Source of the DNA: Winogradskyella eckloniae
GTDB lineage: Bacteria; Bacteroidota; Bacteroidia; Flavobacteriales; Flavobacteriaceae
NCBI RefSeq assembly: GCF_013249045.1
Contig: NZ_JABRWP010000003.1
Location: 434,001-498,000 of the forward strand
DNA length: 64,000 nt
Direction: 5' to 3'
Both the position numbers and the translations under genes were made by a program. Shown here in pieces: positions 51,411-61,100 of the stretch (within the stretch, counting starts at the first letter, position 1; each line of letters starts with the position of its first letter). Under the pieces are notes generated by a model that made no database searches, was not told the origin of the DNA, and saw only the letters and a program-made list of their open reading frames with translations.

Positions 51411-52493
51411 TTACAACCATTTCTTACGTTTGAAATAATACAACAATCCAATAAACATAATGAACATAACACCTAATAACACAAAGTAGCCATAACGGTA
51501 TTTTAATTCTGGGATGTATTCAAAATTCATTCCATAGATACCAGCAAGAAATGTTAACGGAATAAATATTGATGAAATAATAGTGAGCACTTTCATCACT
51601 TCATTCATCTTGTTGCTTATGCTAGTCATATACATATCCATTAAACTCCATATCATTTCGCGGTAAATATCTATATTTTTTGAAACCTGAATTAAATGGT
51701 CGTAAATATCTCTAAAATAAGTGATTGTTTTCTTGTAAATTAATGGGTGTTCACCTTTTTCTACGCGGTTAATGATTTCGCGAAGAGGAAAAATAGCACG
51801 CCTTACTTTTAAGATTTCTCGTTTTAACTGTTGTACGTCTACGCTTATATTTTCTCTAGTGTTGCCAGCAAATAAATCGGTTTCTAAATCTTCAATTTTA
51901 TTGCCTAAAGTTTCAATAATACTAAAGTAATTGTCAACAACGGCATCGATTAATGCATATAATAGGTAGTCCGATTTTAGAGTTCTAATTCGTCCATTGC
52001 CTAATCTAAGGCGTTCTCTAATGGTATCAAAAACATCGCCTTCAGACTCTTGAAAAGACAACACGTAATTTTTACCTAATACAAAACTGACTTGCTCTAT
52101 AACAATGTTTTCATCCTTATCATAGTATAGCATTTTTAACACTATAAACACATAATCGTCGTATTCATCTATTTTTGGTCGTTGCGTAGTGTTTACAATA
52201 TCTTCTAAAACGAGAGGATGTAAATTATACTGTTTGCCAATGTTTTCAATCTGTTCGGTGTGTTTTAAGCCGTCTACATTAATCCAAGAAACAGAATCGG
52301 TGTCTTTAAAAGAATAAGTATCTTCAATAGTTGTTAATACACGTTCTAAAAACGTGTCTTTGGTATAATCGAAGGCTTCAATATAAAATTCCTTGTCCGA
52401 TTTTTCTCCAGTATAGATTAATGTGCCTGGCACTTGGCCAACATGTTTTTTGTAATGTTCCGTTCTTTTTTTGACCTTACGTTTTAAAACCAT
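51411..52493 (-). CDS. corA: CorA family magnesium/cobalt transporter
   Basis: Mg2+/Co2+ channel of 360 residues, active as a pentamer in the inner membrane. It has a long cytoplasmic N-terminal domain (VSWINVDGLKHTEQIENIG, HPLVLEDIVNTTQRPKIDEY) and a stalk helix (WSLMDMYMTSISNKMNEVMK). Two C-terminal membrane helices follow, separated by the signature loop YGMNFEYIPE (GMN at about 321-323), and the protein ends in a basic YYFKRKKWL tail. It lies 34 nt downstream of the broken MscS gene. Confidence 0.96.
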   Translation of the reverse strand: MVLKRKVKKRTEHYKKHVGQVPGTLIYTGEKSDKEFYIEAFDYTKDTFLERVLTTIEDTYSFKDTDSVSWINVDGLKHTEQIENIGKQYNLHPLVLEDIVNTTQRPKIDEYDDYVFIVLKMLYYDKDENIVIEQVSFVLGKNYVLSFQESEGDVFDTIRERLRLGNGRIRTLKSDYLLYALIDAVVDNYFSIIETLGNKIEDLETDLFAGNTRENISVDVQQLKREILKVRRAIFPLREIINRVEKGEHPLIYKKTITYFRDIYDHLIQVSKNIDIYREMIWSLMDMYMTSISNKMNEVMKVLTIISSIFIPLTFLAGIYGMNFEYIPELKYRYGYFVLLGVMFIMFIGLLYYFKRKKWL

Positions 52494-52527
52494 GTTTTAA
52501 GATTTTTAGAATAAACACGATACTATA

Positions 52528-53062
52528 TTACAAAATACTTGTATCGTCTAATGCATCCTTTTGTAGTAAAGTTACTGCTTTTTGAAGAATAAGATTGTTA
52601 GGATAGGTCACTAAATCGCCATTATCATCTCTGAGATGAATTTGAAACGCTCCAATGTCTTCAATTATCGCTTCAATGGGGGAAATCTTTATCTTGTATT
52701 CTAATTTTGTCTCCTACTTTATAAGGAAAAGAAAAGAACATTATTACACCAGAAGTGATGTTACTTAAGATAGACCAAATTGCAAATAAGCCTACGCCAA
52801 TAACGGCAAATACTGATGAGAATACTAATGAAACTTGCTCAGGTTCTGCTCCAAGAATAAAGGCTTCTATTAATATGGCAATGAGCACCAAGAGGACTGT
52901 AGCATAGCGTCCTATTAAGCCAGCTCTGGCTTCCGTTGTTCCACTTTTTTTACCTATATTTTTTACTGTAATTACAATTATGGATCGAATGACTATAATA
53001 ACAACTAATAAAATTAGTGTTCTAATAATTTCAAACTGATAATGAGATAAAAAGCCTGTCAT
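52528..53062 (-). pseudogene. Small MscS-family mechanosensitive channel, frameshifted at a run of five C
   Basis: The first 127 codons encode two to three membrane helices and the conserved MscS pore/upper-vestibule sequence (GVGLFAIWSILSNITSGVIM, FFSFPYKVGDKIRIQDKDF). The frame then hits TGA at 52673-52675. In the other frame translation continues without a break as PIEAIIEDIGAFQIHLRDDN then GDLVTYPNNLILQKAVTLLQ to a stop at 52528, which is classic MscS sequence. Removing one C from the CCCCC run (52678-52682, G on the plus strand) restores a 177-residue protein. It may be a recent mutation, phase variation at the run or a sequencing slip. Confidence 0.88.
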
Positions 53063-53104
53063 TTAAAAATAATTATTGATATCTAAATTTAAACTAATAT
53101 TTGT

Positions 53105-54043
53105 TTATTGCAATTTTAAATCGGTCCTTAGACTTAAATCGGCATTACTTTTTTTGTTCCAATAATCCGTTTTTAGAGATTCTAATTTTGTTGCTTTTGT
53201 AGTCAGCGTTTTTTCTGAAGGTCCTTTACCTGTTGTGGTTGTTTCTGTCCAGCCTAAAATCTCATATGGGAATTTTGAATTAAATTCTATTTGTAAAGTA
53301 CGTCTTAATTCATGGTAATTAATAGTATAACTATCTTCTTTAAGAATGGCAGTCGCCTTGTAAGCTTTAAGCTCATCGTGATTTAGCCTTGCGCTTTCAA
53401 TAGACGGGATAATAGTTATGTCGCCAACAGGTAGACTTTTAGGGTCGATTCTTAATTTTACCCAAAGTTCATTTTCGGTCCAATTTTTTTCGAGAGAAAA
53501 TGTGTTATCCGCTTCACCTTCAAAGTAAGAATGAGACATTATTTCAAAGGATTCTCGATTGTTTAATTGGGTATACACTTGGCCACACCATTCTTGTATA
53601 GAAGCCGAAATTTTTATGGCATGTTGGTTATTAGAAACAGGAAAAAAAGTGCTTTGCATTATAGAATAAGGGTAAATACCAGTATTAAAATTCTTGGTCA
53701 TATTTAATTTTAAAACTGGAATATTACTCGCGTTATAATGGTTTGCTTTAACCTGCTCTTTAGGTAAAAAGTCTTCAGTAACAAAGATGAGCACAGAAGT
53801 TCCGTCCTTAATTTCGCCATAGCGCGCTTGCTCTAATTTGTACGATGTAATCTCGGCTTCGCCATTATACCAATAGTCTTTAAAGTCTTCTGATAGTATT
53901 TTTTTTGGTGGCTTTGGCTCTGCTATTACTTCAGAACGCATAGCAGTTTCAGGTTTTTCTTTTGTGCTTTCGTCTTTACAAGCCGTAAAGCTTAAAAGGC
54001 TAACTGCAACTACAACTAGAATAGGTTTTATATACTTTATCAT
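53105..54043 (-). CDS. Hypothetical lipoprotein, 312 residues
   Basis: A 312-residue lipoprotein: signal peptide with lipobox SFTAC (Cys22), a linker rich in Pro, Glu and Lys, and a largely beta domain from about 45 (EDFKDYWYNGEAEITSYKLE, FFPVSNNQHAIKISASIQEW, LWVKLRIDPKSLPVGDITII). I recognise no named domain; relatives are sometimes labelled after the neighbouring maf gene, which this protein does not resemble. It lies 32 nt after maf on the same strand. Confidence 0.8.
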   Translation of the reverse strand: MIKYIKPILVVVAVSLLSFTACKDESTKEKPETAMRSEVIAEPKPPKKILSEDFKDYWYNGEAEITSYKLEQARYGEIKDGTSVLIFVTEDFLPKEQVKANHYNASNIPVLKLNMTKNFNTGIYPYSIMQSTFFPVSNNQHAIKISASIQEWCGQVYTQLNNRESFEIMSHSYFEGEADNTFSLEKNWTENELWVKLRIDPKSLPVGDITIIPSIESARLNHDELKAYKATAILKEDSYTINYHELRRTLQIEFNSKFPYEILGWTETTTTGKGPSEKTLTTKATKLESLKTDYWNKKSNADLSLRTDLKLQ

Positions 54044-54075
54044 AACATCTTATTTTTTATAATAAAGATACGTTT

Positions 54076-54669
54076 CTAGCTACCGACCGCAATACTATTT
54101 AACGTTTTGTAAAGTAAATGTGTTGGTAAGCCAACGACGTTATTGTAAGCCCCTTCAATACTGGTAATACCAATTGCACCAATCCATTCTTGTATCCCAT
54201 AAGCACCTGCTTTATCTAATGGTTTAAAATGCTTGATGTAATACCAGATTTCTTCATCAGTGAGCGGCTTAAAAGTCACTTTGGTGACTGTGTTTTCTAG
54301 TAGTTGCTGTCCATTAAAAGAAATGCAAATAGACGTAACAACCTCATGAGTTTTGTGGCTTAAGGATTTTATCATCTTAAAGGCATGCGCTTCATCCTTA
54401 GGTTTCCCTAAGGCTTTGTCTTCTAGCCAAACGATGGTGTCACTTGTAATGAGAATATCATTGTCATTAAGGTCTTTAGCAAAAGGCTCGGCTTTAAGTT
54501 TGGCTAAAAAATCGGTTATTTCTTCTCGTTTTAAATGCTTCGGAAAGATCTCGTCTACGGGTTTTAACCTTATTTCAAAATCAAGATGCATATCTTTTAA
54601 AAATGCATGACGACGCGGTGAAGCAGAGGCCAAAATGATATTGTAGTCTTTAAGCTTGTTGTTTAACAT
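54076..54669 (-). CDS. maf: Maf-family nucleoside triphosphate pyrophosphatase
   Basis: House-cleaning nucleotide pyrophosphatase of 197 residues that hydrolyses dTTP/UTP or modified NTPs. It has the N-terminal ILASASPRRHAFLKDM (13-28), the catalytic SDTIVWLEDKALGKPKD (about 90-106) and the C-terminal DKAGAYGIQEW (about 153-163) with the Asp and Gln of the family. It starts 1 nt after the UbiA-type gene. Confidence 0.95.
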   Translation of the reverse strand: MLNNKLKDYNIILASASPRRHAFLKDMHLDFEIRLKPVDEIFPKHLKREEITDFLAKLKAEPFAKDLNDNDILITSDTIVWLEDKALGKPKDEAHAFKMIKSLSHKTHEVVTSICISFNGQQLLENTVTKVTFKPLTDEEIWYYIKHFKPLDKAGAYGIQEWIGAIGITSIEGAYNNVVGLPTHLLYKTLNSIAVGS

Positions 54670-54670
54670 A

Positions 54671-55597
54671 TTAATTTAAGATATAATAATAAAGTACTAA
54701 AGACAACATGCCAGAGAGCATCACTAATTTATAGATGAAACTAATGTGTTTGTAATCTGCTTTAGTTTCAGCAGAAAATAATTTAATACTGGCATAAATT
54801 AAAGGCGCTATAACCAAAATTAAAAAGTAACCTACAACGGGTAATTGCTTAAATAAATAAGTAATAACGTAATATACAATGGATAGAATAGGAAGTAAAG
54901 AGATAAAGAAAACGATTTTGTTAGCTTTAGCTTTGCCTAAAAGAACTGGCAACGTTTGTATTTCTGTTTTTTTGTCTCCTTCAATATCTTCAATATCTTT
55001 AACCATTTCCCTTACAAGATTAATTAAAAAGGCAAAAATGGCGTAGTCTTTTATTATATTAATAAACGTTGTTTGTACGGCTTCATTAGATGCATTCATT
55101 GGTGGGATTAATTCAAAAATACCGACCAACAAAATACTAAGAGCAACCACTATAGAAACCACTACATTGCCTACTACGGCAATTTGTTTGAGTGATGTGG
55201 AATAAATATAGAGTAGTGCAGAAGCCACAAAAAAGATGGCAAAAAAGCCAGTTTTGCCAATGCCATAAGTTAAATAAAACCCTAATCCTACACCTAAGAT
55301 ATTGAGTGCCATAAAAAGGGAATACGCATCTTTTTCACTAATGTTTTTTGTAACAAGGAGTTGATTAGGTTTATTGATTTTATCGGTTTCTATATCATTA
55401 ATATCATTGATAACATAACCACCTGCTGCGATAAGCAGTGTGGCTAAAACAAGCAAGAAAAAATTAAAATGCGATAAAGATATGGCCACATTATGACTGT
55501 CTTGAAATGGTATCAGTAAAGCATATTTTATTAAGTACTGCATAAATGCAATCATTACTAAGTTTTTCCAGCGGATTAAATTGAGAATGTGAATCAT
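54671..55597 (-). CDS. UbiA-family prenyltransferase (GGGP synthase-like)
   Basis: A 308-residue membrane prenyltransferase with about eight helices. The two Asp-rich metal/diphosphate motifs are N64-DINDIETD-72 and the DIEDIEGDKKTEIQTLP segment (about 205-221). The substrate is uncertain: relatives in Bacteroidota are annotated as geranylgeranylglycerol-phosphate geranylgeranyltransferase, but quinone- or haem-type substrates cannot be excluded. It is coupled to maf (1-nt gap). Upstream lies the heptanucleotide repeat array and the KdsC-like gene. Confidence 0.9.
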   Translation of the reverse strand: MIHILNLIRWKNLVMIAFMQYLIKYALLIPFQDSHNVAISLSHFNFFLLVLATLLIAAGGYVINDINDIETDKINKPNQLLVTKNISEKDAYSLFMALNILGVGLGFYLTYGIGKTGFFAIFFVASALLYIYSTSLKQIAVVGNVVVSIVVALSILLVGIFELIPPMNASNEAVQTTFINIIKDYAIFAFLINLVREMVKDIEDIEGDKKTEIQTLPVLLGKAKANKIVFFISLLPILSIVYYVITYLFKQLPVVGYFLILVIAPLIYASIKLFSAETKADYKHISFIYKLVMLSGMLSLVLYYYILN

Positions 55598-55630
55598 TTG
55601 AGGGAGTTGTACTATAAATATTTAATTTTC

Positions 55631-55707
55631 TTACTTCTTACTTCTTACTTCTTACTTCTTACTTCTTACTTCTTACTTCTTACTTCATACTTCTTACTTC
55701 ATACTTC
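55631..55707. repeat. Array of eleven heptanucleotide repeats (TTACTTC)
   Basis: Eight perfect tandem TTACTTC units (55631-55686) are followed by ATACTTC, TTACTTC and ATACTTC, 77 bp in all. On the minus strand, the coding direction of both flanking genes, it reads GAAGTAA. It begins 3 nt after the stop of the KdsC-like gene and ends 33 nt before the UbiA-type start codon. Confidence 0.97.
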
Positions 55708-55710
55708 GTA

Positions 55711-56244
55711 CTAGTCATACTTAGCATTAAAATTCCCATTCCATTTGCCTTGTACTTTTAAGACTTGCTCTATAACATCTCTCACGGCACCTTTACCACC
55801 ATTTTTATGAGAAATATATTTAGAAATCCCTTTAATTTCTGGCACAGCATCTTGCGGACAACATGGTAAACCAACCAATTTCATCACAGGATAATCTGGT
55901 ATATCGTCGCCCATATACAAGACTTCAGATTTAGAAACCTTGTGCTGATCTAAATATTCATTGAGTTGTTCAATTTTATTATGTGCGCCTAAAAAAATGT
56001 CTTTTATGCCTAAACCAGCCAAGCGTTTACGAACCCCTTCATTAGATCCACCAGAAATAATACATAAGTTAAAGCCAGCATCAATAGCTGTTTTTAGCGC
56101 AAACCCGTCTTTAATGTTCATGGTTCTGAGCATTTCGCCATCAGTGGTTACTGTAATCGTTCCATCGGTTAAAACACCATCTACATCAAAAATGAAAGTG
56201 GTTATATCTACTAAATATTCTTTGTAACTTTTTTCGTCGCTCAT
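55711..56244 (-). CDS. KdsC-like HAD phosphatase
   Basis: A 177-residue C0-type HAD phosphatase without cap domain, like 3-deoxy-D-manno-octulosonate 8-phosphate phosphatase (Kdo synthesis). Catalytic Asp20 and Asp22 lie in FIFDVDGVLTDGTI, the Ser/Thr motif in LCIISGG (about 57-63), Lys near IEQLNEYL and the metal-binding YMGDDIPDYPVM (about 116-127). Kdo-8-P phosphatase is the likely activity. It starts 14 nt after the DUF2520 gene. Confidence 0.9.
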   Translation of the reverse strand: MSDEKSYKEYLVDITTFIFDVDGVLTDGTITVTTDGEMLRTMNIKDGFALKTAIDAGFNLCIISGGSNEGVRKRLAGLGIKDIFLGAHNKIEQLNEYLDQHKVSKSEVLYMGDDIPDYPVMKLVGLPCCPQDAVPEIKGISKYISHKNGGKGAVRDVIEQVLKVQGKWNGNFNAKYD

Positions 56245-56258
56245 TGGTGGTGCTAATT

Positions 56259-57050
56259 TTAATTGGTTTTTACTGTTCTAGTTTTATAACTCGAAACATT
56301 ATGCGTCTTCTTAATAGATGAGGTCAGCAGTTTATAAATAATTTCGTGCTCTTCTTTTTCTATTAATTTTAACTGTCTTTTAATTGTTTTTTTATCATTG
56401 CGTTTTGCAGGACCAGTTTGTGCCATAAAAGGCGACATTTGCTGTACTTTTTTAGCAGTTTCTTCAATTAATGGATGCAGAATTTCAAATTCTATGTTCT
56501 TTGTTTCGCAAATTTCATGGCCTATTCTATAGAGTTGATTTGTAAAATTATTTACAAAAACAGCAGCTAAATGAAGTGTTTGGCGTTGTTCAGTAGTAAT
56601 TTTATGAGGTCTGCAGCCCACAGCTCTTGCTAAGGTTCTTAACAATTCTAAGTTTTCCTTCTCATACACTTCTACACAGATTGGGACTTCAGAAAAATCA
56701 ATGTCTGCACCTTTAGAAAATGTTTGTAAGGGATAAAAAACGCCAATTTGGTTTTTCTTATCAATATCGTGCATGGCAACACTTCCGGAAGTATGTACAA
56801 CGAAACGGTTTGTAAATGGTAATGCCGAAGAAAATTCAGCAATACTATCATCACTTACCGCAATAATGTAAATATCTGCTTCCTTTAAATCCTCTAACGA
56901 ATCTGTGATATCTACGTCATTGGCATACGAAGAAATTGACGAACGCGTTCTATTGTACCACTGTTTTACCGAAACGTTTTCGGCAGTAGAAAAGGCTTTG
57001 TATAAATGTGTGGCGACATTACCAGCACCAAGTAATATTACTGAAATCAT
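56259..57050 (-). CDS. Rossmann-like and DUF2520 domain-containing protein
   Basis: A 263-residue cytoplasmic protein. The N-terminal Rossmann domain (SVILLGAGNVATHLYKAF at 3-20, related to F420/NADP-dependent oxidoreductases) is followed by the helical DUF2520 domain (about 125-250) with RQTLHLAAVFVNNFTNQLYR and HPLIEETAKKVQQMSPFMAQ and TGPAKRNDKKTI. It resembles 3-hydroxyacyl-CoA dehydrogenase-type folds; the substrate is unknown. It is the first gene of the run DUF2520, KdsC-like, UbiA, maf, lipoprotein. Confidence 0.9.
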   Translation of the reverse strand: MISVILLGAGNVATHLYKAFSTAENVSVKQWYNRTRSSISSYANDVDITDSLEDLKEADIYIIAVSDDSIAEFSSALPFTNRFVVHTSGSVAMHDIDKKNQIGVFYPLQTFSKGADIDFSEVPICVEVYEKENLELLRTLARAVGCRPHKITTEQRQTLHLAAVFVNNFTNQLYRIGHEICETKNIEFEILHPLIEETAKKVQQMSPFMAQTGPAKRNDKKTIKRQLKLIEKEEHEIIYKLLTSSIKKTHNVSSYKTRTVKTN

Positions 57051-57119
57051 GCGGTAAAAATACTAAGATTTCTTATCTTAGAATAACAACAAAGCGATTA
57101 AAAGAATAACTTTGAAACA

Positions 57120-57509
57120 ATGAGCAAAAAAGACATTAAAACTAGAGAAGACGTTTTTTTATTGGTTTCTGAATTTTATGAAAAAGTTAGAAAAGATGAA
57201 ACGCTAGGACCATTTTTTAATAAAACCATTAAGGATTGGCCAGCACATTTAGACCATTTAACTACATTTTGGGAATCGAGCTTATTTTTAAAATCAAAAT
57301 TTAATGGCAATCCCTTAGAAGCACATACCAAAGTGGACAAAGTTTTTAATCATAGTATTACAGAATTGCATTTTGGCATTTGGCTGAATTTATGGTTTCA
57401 AACTATAAACGAATTATTTGAAGGTGATTATGCTGAAAACGCTAAACGAAGAGCACGTAAAATGGGCACTTTTATGTACATGAATATTTTTACGTCTAGA
57501 AATACTTAA
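57120..57509 (+). CDS. Group III truncated haemoglobin
   Basis: A 129-residue 2-on-2 globin that binds haem and probably handles O2, NO or peroxide. It shows LVSEFYEKVRKDETLGPFFN (16-35), the distal HLDHLTTFWESSLFL segment (about 45-59), the AHTKV motif and the proximal His in ELHFGIWLNLWFQT (about 80-93), all typical of group III. It is a monocistronic cytoplasmic protein, 66 nt upstream of mscL. Confidence 0.92.
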   Translation: MSKKDIKTREDVFLLVSEFYEKVRKDETLGPFFNKTIKDWPAHLDHLTTFWESSLFLKSKFNGNPLEAHTKVDKVFNHSITELHFGIWLNLWFQTINELFEGDYAENAKRRARKMGTFMYMNIFTSRNT

Positions 57510-57574
57510 GCTTTTATGTGCATCTTCTTAAATTTGTGTTTTAAAAATCAAATAACTAAAACACAAAATATAAT

Positions 57575-58024
57575 ATGAAGCTCATCAAAGAATTTAAAGA
57601 ATTTGCAGTAAAAGGAAACATGATGGATATGGCTGTTGGTATCATCATTGGTGCAGCTTTTAATAAAGTCATCGATGTATTAGCAAAGCAGGTTCTGTTA
57701 CCACCATTGTCACTGCTAACAGATGGTGTAAATTTTAGTGATAAAAAATTAGTGTTGCGAGATGCTGTATTAAATTCTGCGGGTGAAACCATAACGGCTG
57801 AGGTAGCTGTTGCTTATGGTAAATTGTCTGAAGTGTTTTTAGATTTTATAATTATCGGTTTTACAGTATTTGTAATTGTAAAGTTTATGAACAGACTTAT
57901 AAACCAAGCTCAAGATACTACAGACGAAACTGTGGTAACTCCTAAGGATATTCAGTTGTTATCTGATTTAAAGGATTTAATGGAAGAGCAAAACAAAATG
58001 TTGAAGGCAAATTCTAATTCTTAA
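57575..58024 (+). CDS. mscL: Large-conductance mechanosensitive channel MscL
   Basis: Pressure-release channel of 149 residues, pentameric in the inner membrane. It has the N-terminal FKEFAVKGNMMDMAVGIIIG (7-26) pore helix, a periplasmic loop, the second helix VFLDFIIIGFTVFVIVKF and a charged C-terminal helix (LLSDLKDLMEEQNKML). With the nearby MscS gene frameshifted, this is the intact osmotic channel in this window. Confidence 0.96.
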   Translation: MKLIKEFKEFAVKGNMMDMAVGIIIGAAFNKVIDVLAKQVLLPPLSLLTDGVNFSDKKLVLRDAVLNSAGETITAEVAVAYGKLSEVFLDFIIIGFTVFVIVKFMNRLINQAQDTTDETVVTPKDIQLLSDLKDLMEEQNKMLKANSNS

Positions 58025-58095
58025 ACCTTTAGAATTAATAGAATTTTAACATCTATTGAGACTTTTAAAGGAATGCCTAAATCGTTTAAAAACCG

Positions 58096-58103
58096 TATCT
58101 TTG
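58096..58103 (+). promoter_or_regulatory. -7 element of the resB-ccsA gene
   Basis: TATCTTTG followed by CGCGAG is a perfect TAnnTTTG box, 25 nt before the start codon. A -33 TTG is not obvious. Confidence 0.6.
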
Positions 58104-58128
58104 CGCGAGCTTAAAAAAGCCTTACGTT

Positions 58129-61100
58129 ATGCAAAAGAAAATCGCTAATTTCCTATTTTCAACAAAACTTACCGCGTTTTTATTTATAGCCTTTGCCGTT
58201 GCCATGGCAACAGGGACACTTTTAGATAGAAATATGGATACGTCGCCAACACCTTACACGAGAACTTTGATATATGGCGCTTGGTGGTTTGAAGCCATAA
58301 TGGTCTTTTTCGTAATTAATTTTGCTGGAAATATTTTTAGATTTCGTTTGTATAAAAAAGAGAAGTGGGCCACTTTTATATTACACATATCCTTTTTATT
58401 TATACTAATTGGTGCATTTATTACACGTTATGTAGGATATGAAGGCATTATGCCAATTAGAGAAGGCGAAACACAAAACGAATTTTACTCTCAAAAAACA
58501 TACATAAGCGGTCGTATTATTGGCGATTATAAAATAAATGGTCAGTTACAGCAACGTAGAGTAGAAGAGGAGGTAGACTTTTCTCATCGCTTAGATAATT
58601 CATTTAATAAAACATTAGATTATGGAGATACTGATGTTACAATTAAACTCAAGGAATTAATAAAAGGAGCAGAAAAGGATATCATTCCAAATGAAACAGG
58701 TAAGCGTTATTTAAAAATTGTAGAAGCAGGAGCAGGTGCACCACACAATCATTACTTAGAAGATGGCACAATATCTAGCCTTCATAATGTTTTAGTGTCT
58801 TTAAATAAATTCGAAAAAGATGCTATAAATATTACTGAAACGGAAGAGGGTTTATATATTCAATCGCCATACGAAGGCGAATATATGACCATGGCAACAC
58901 GTGCAACAGGTAAATTATACAAAGATAGTTTACAACCTTTAATTTTAAGATCGCGTTATATCATAGGAAACATGCAAATTGTTATGCCAAAGCCTATAGT
59001 GAAAGGCGATTTTGGAGTGGTTAAAAAATCTCAATTGTTAAAGAATGATACGGATGGACTTATTTTAGAAGTGTCTGCAAATGGAGAAACCAAAGAAGTA
59101 GGTTTGTTAGGAGGACCAGGTATCCCAAGTGAATATGAAGAATTTGAAGTAGGAGGACTAGAGCTCGCATTAAAATATGGGCCAAAAGTTTTAAAATTAC
59201 CTTTTGATGTTAAGCTTAATGATTTTATAGCCAAAAAGTATCCTGGAACAGAAAAAGCCTATTCATCTTATGAAAGTAAAGTGACTGTTTTAGATAAAGA
59301 AGAAGGCGATTTTGACTATCATATTTTTATGAACCATGTGTTAGATCACAGAGGTTATCGATTCTTTCAAGCCAATTTTGATCCAGATGAAAAAGGCACC
59401 TATCTTTCAGTAAACCATGATTTTTGGGGAACTTATATAACATATGCAGGTTATATGCTATTATATTTTGGTTTATTAGCTATTCTCTTTGCAAAAAACA
59501 CACGTTTCGATGATATCAGAAACCGATTGAAAAAGATAAAAACTCAGAAAGCAAAAATGATGACTATGATTTTGCTTCTGTTTGGTTTTACCGGATTTGC
59601 GCAAGAACATTCAGAAAATGATGGCCATAATCACCAAGAAAGACCAGTAAAAGAACAAATTGATTCTATATTAAGAGTCCATATTACACCAAAGGAACAC
59701 GCGTCTGAGTTTTCTAAAATGGTAATTCAGGATTACAGTGGGCGTATGATGCCAATTCATACCTATGCGTCAGAAATGTTAAGAGGAATAAGTCATAGAG
59801 ATACTTATGAAGAGTTTAATGCCGATCAAGTATTTTTATCAATTCAAGAGAGTCCTATGCTATGGTATAATGTGCCAGTCATTTATTTAACGCCACGAAA
59901 GGCAGATTCTATTAGAACTATTATTGGTGTTGACAAATCTGTAAAACATGCAAGTTTGCTCGACTTTTTTACAGAACGAGGTGTAAATAAACTAGATCCG
60001 TATTTAGAAGATGCTTTTAATGCCAAAATTCCGACGGGTTATCAAAGTCAAATTAAAGAAGTCTATGGTCGATTAAGTCTGTTATCAGATGCTATTGAAG
60101 GCAGAAACATTAAGATTTTTCCGCTACCTGATGACGAAAATAACCGTTGGATATCGTCTAAGGATTTTAGAGATGAAGGGCTTAGAGAAAAAATAAAAGA
60201 TACATTATACGGCAACTTTATAAACAATGGGTTTGTTGCATATTTAGTAACCTTAAATAATGCAAAACAAACTGGTGATTATTCTAAAGCCGAAGAATTG
60301 CTAAATGGTATTAAGAAAACACAGCAAAAATATGGTAGCGAGGTTATGCTATCTGATGAGAAAATTAATGCAGAAATATTATATAACGATTTTGATATTT
60401 TTAAGCGTCTATATTATTTATACATGCTGGCAGGCGCATTATTATTTATATTAATTATTGCTCAGATTTTTAAGTATAAAAGCAAAGCTTTAAAAATAGC
60501 GGTAAAACTGTTTATGATTATTATTGCGCTATTTTTTATATCGCATACTGCTGGTTTAATTTGGAGATGGTACCTGTCTGGACATGCACCATGGAGTGAT
60601 ACATACGAGTCTATGATTTATGTCGCTTGGTCTACCATGTTATTTGGATTTATTGTAGGTATCACTAAGAGCAAGAAAAGTGATTCTTCAGAGAAAAAAG
60701 AATCGTTTTTAGGTAAATTTAGTGCTTCAAGTTTAACGGTTGCAGCAGGTGCTTTTGTAACATCAATGATTCTTATGATTGCGCATTGGAGTTGGCTAGA
60801 TCCTGCGATAGGGAATCTACAGCCAGTATTGCAAGGGTATTGGTTAATGATTCACGTTTCGGTTATTGTTGCAAGTTATGGCCCTTTTACATTAGGAATG
60901 ATATTAGGTGTCGTGGCTCTGTTATTAATGATTTTTACAACGAAGAATAATAAGGAGCGTATGCTTATTAATATTAAAGAGCTTACCATAATTAATGAAA
61001 TGGCATTGACTGTAGGATTAGTAATGCTAACGATAGGTAACTTTTTAGGAGGCATGTGGGCTAATGAAAGTTGGGGAAGATATTGGGGTTGGGATCCTAA

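Noticed and set aside
52673..53062. The short MscS-type frame as a complete gene
   Set aside because: The continuation of the conserved domain is found in the neighbouring frame right after a run of C, so the short frame is a truncated product.
55631..55707. Heptamer array as a possible CRISPR array
   Set aside because: Units are 7 nt and directly abutting, with no spacers and no cas genes nearby.
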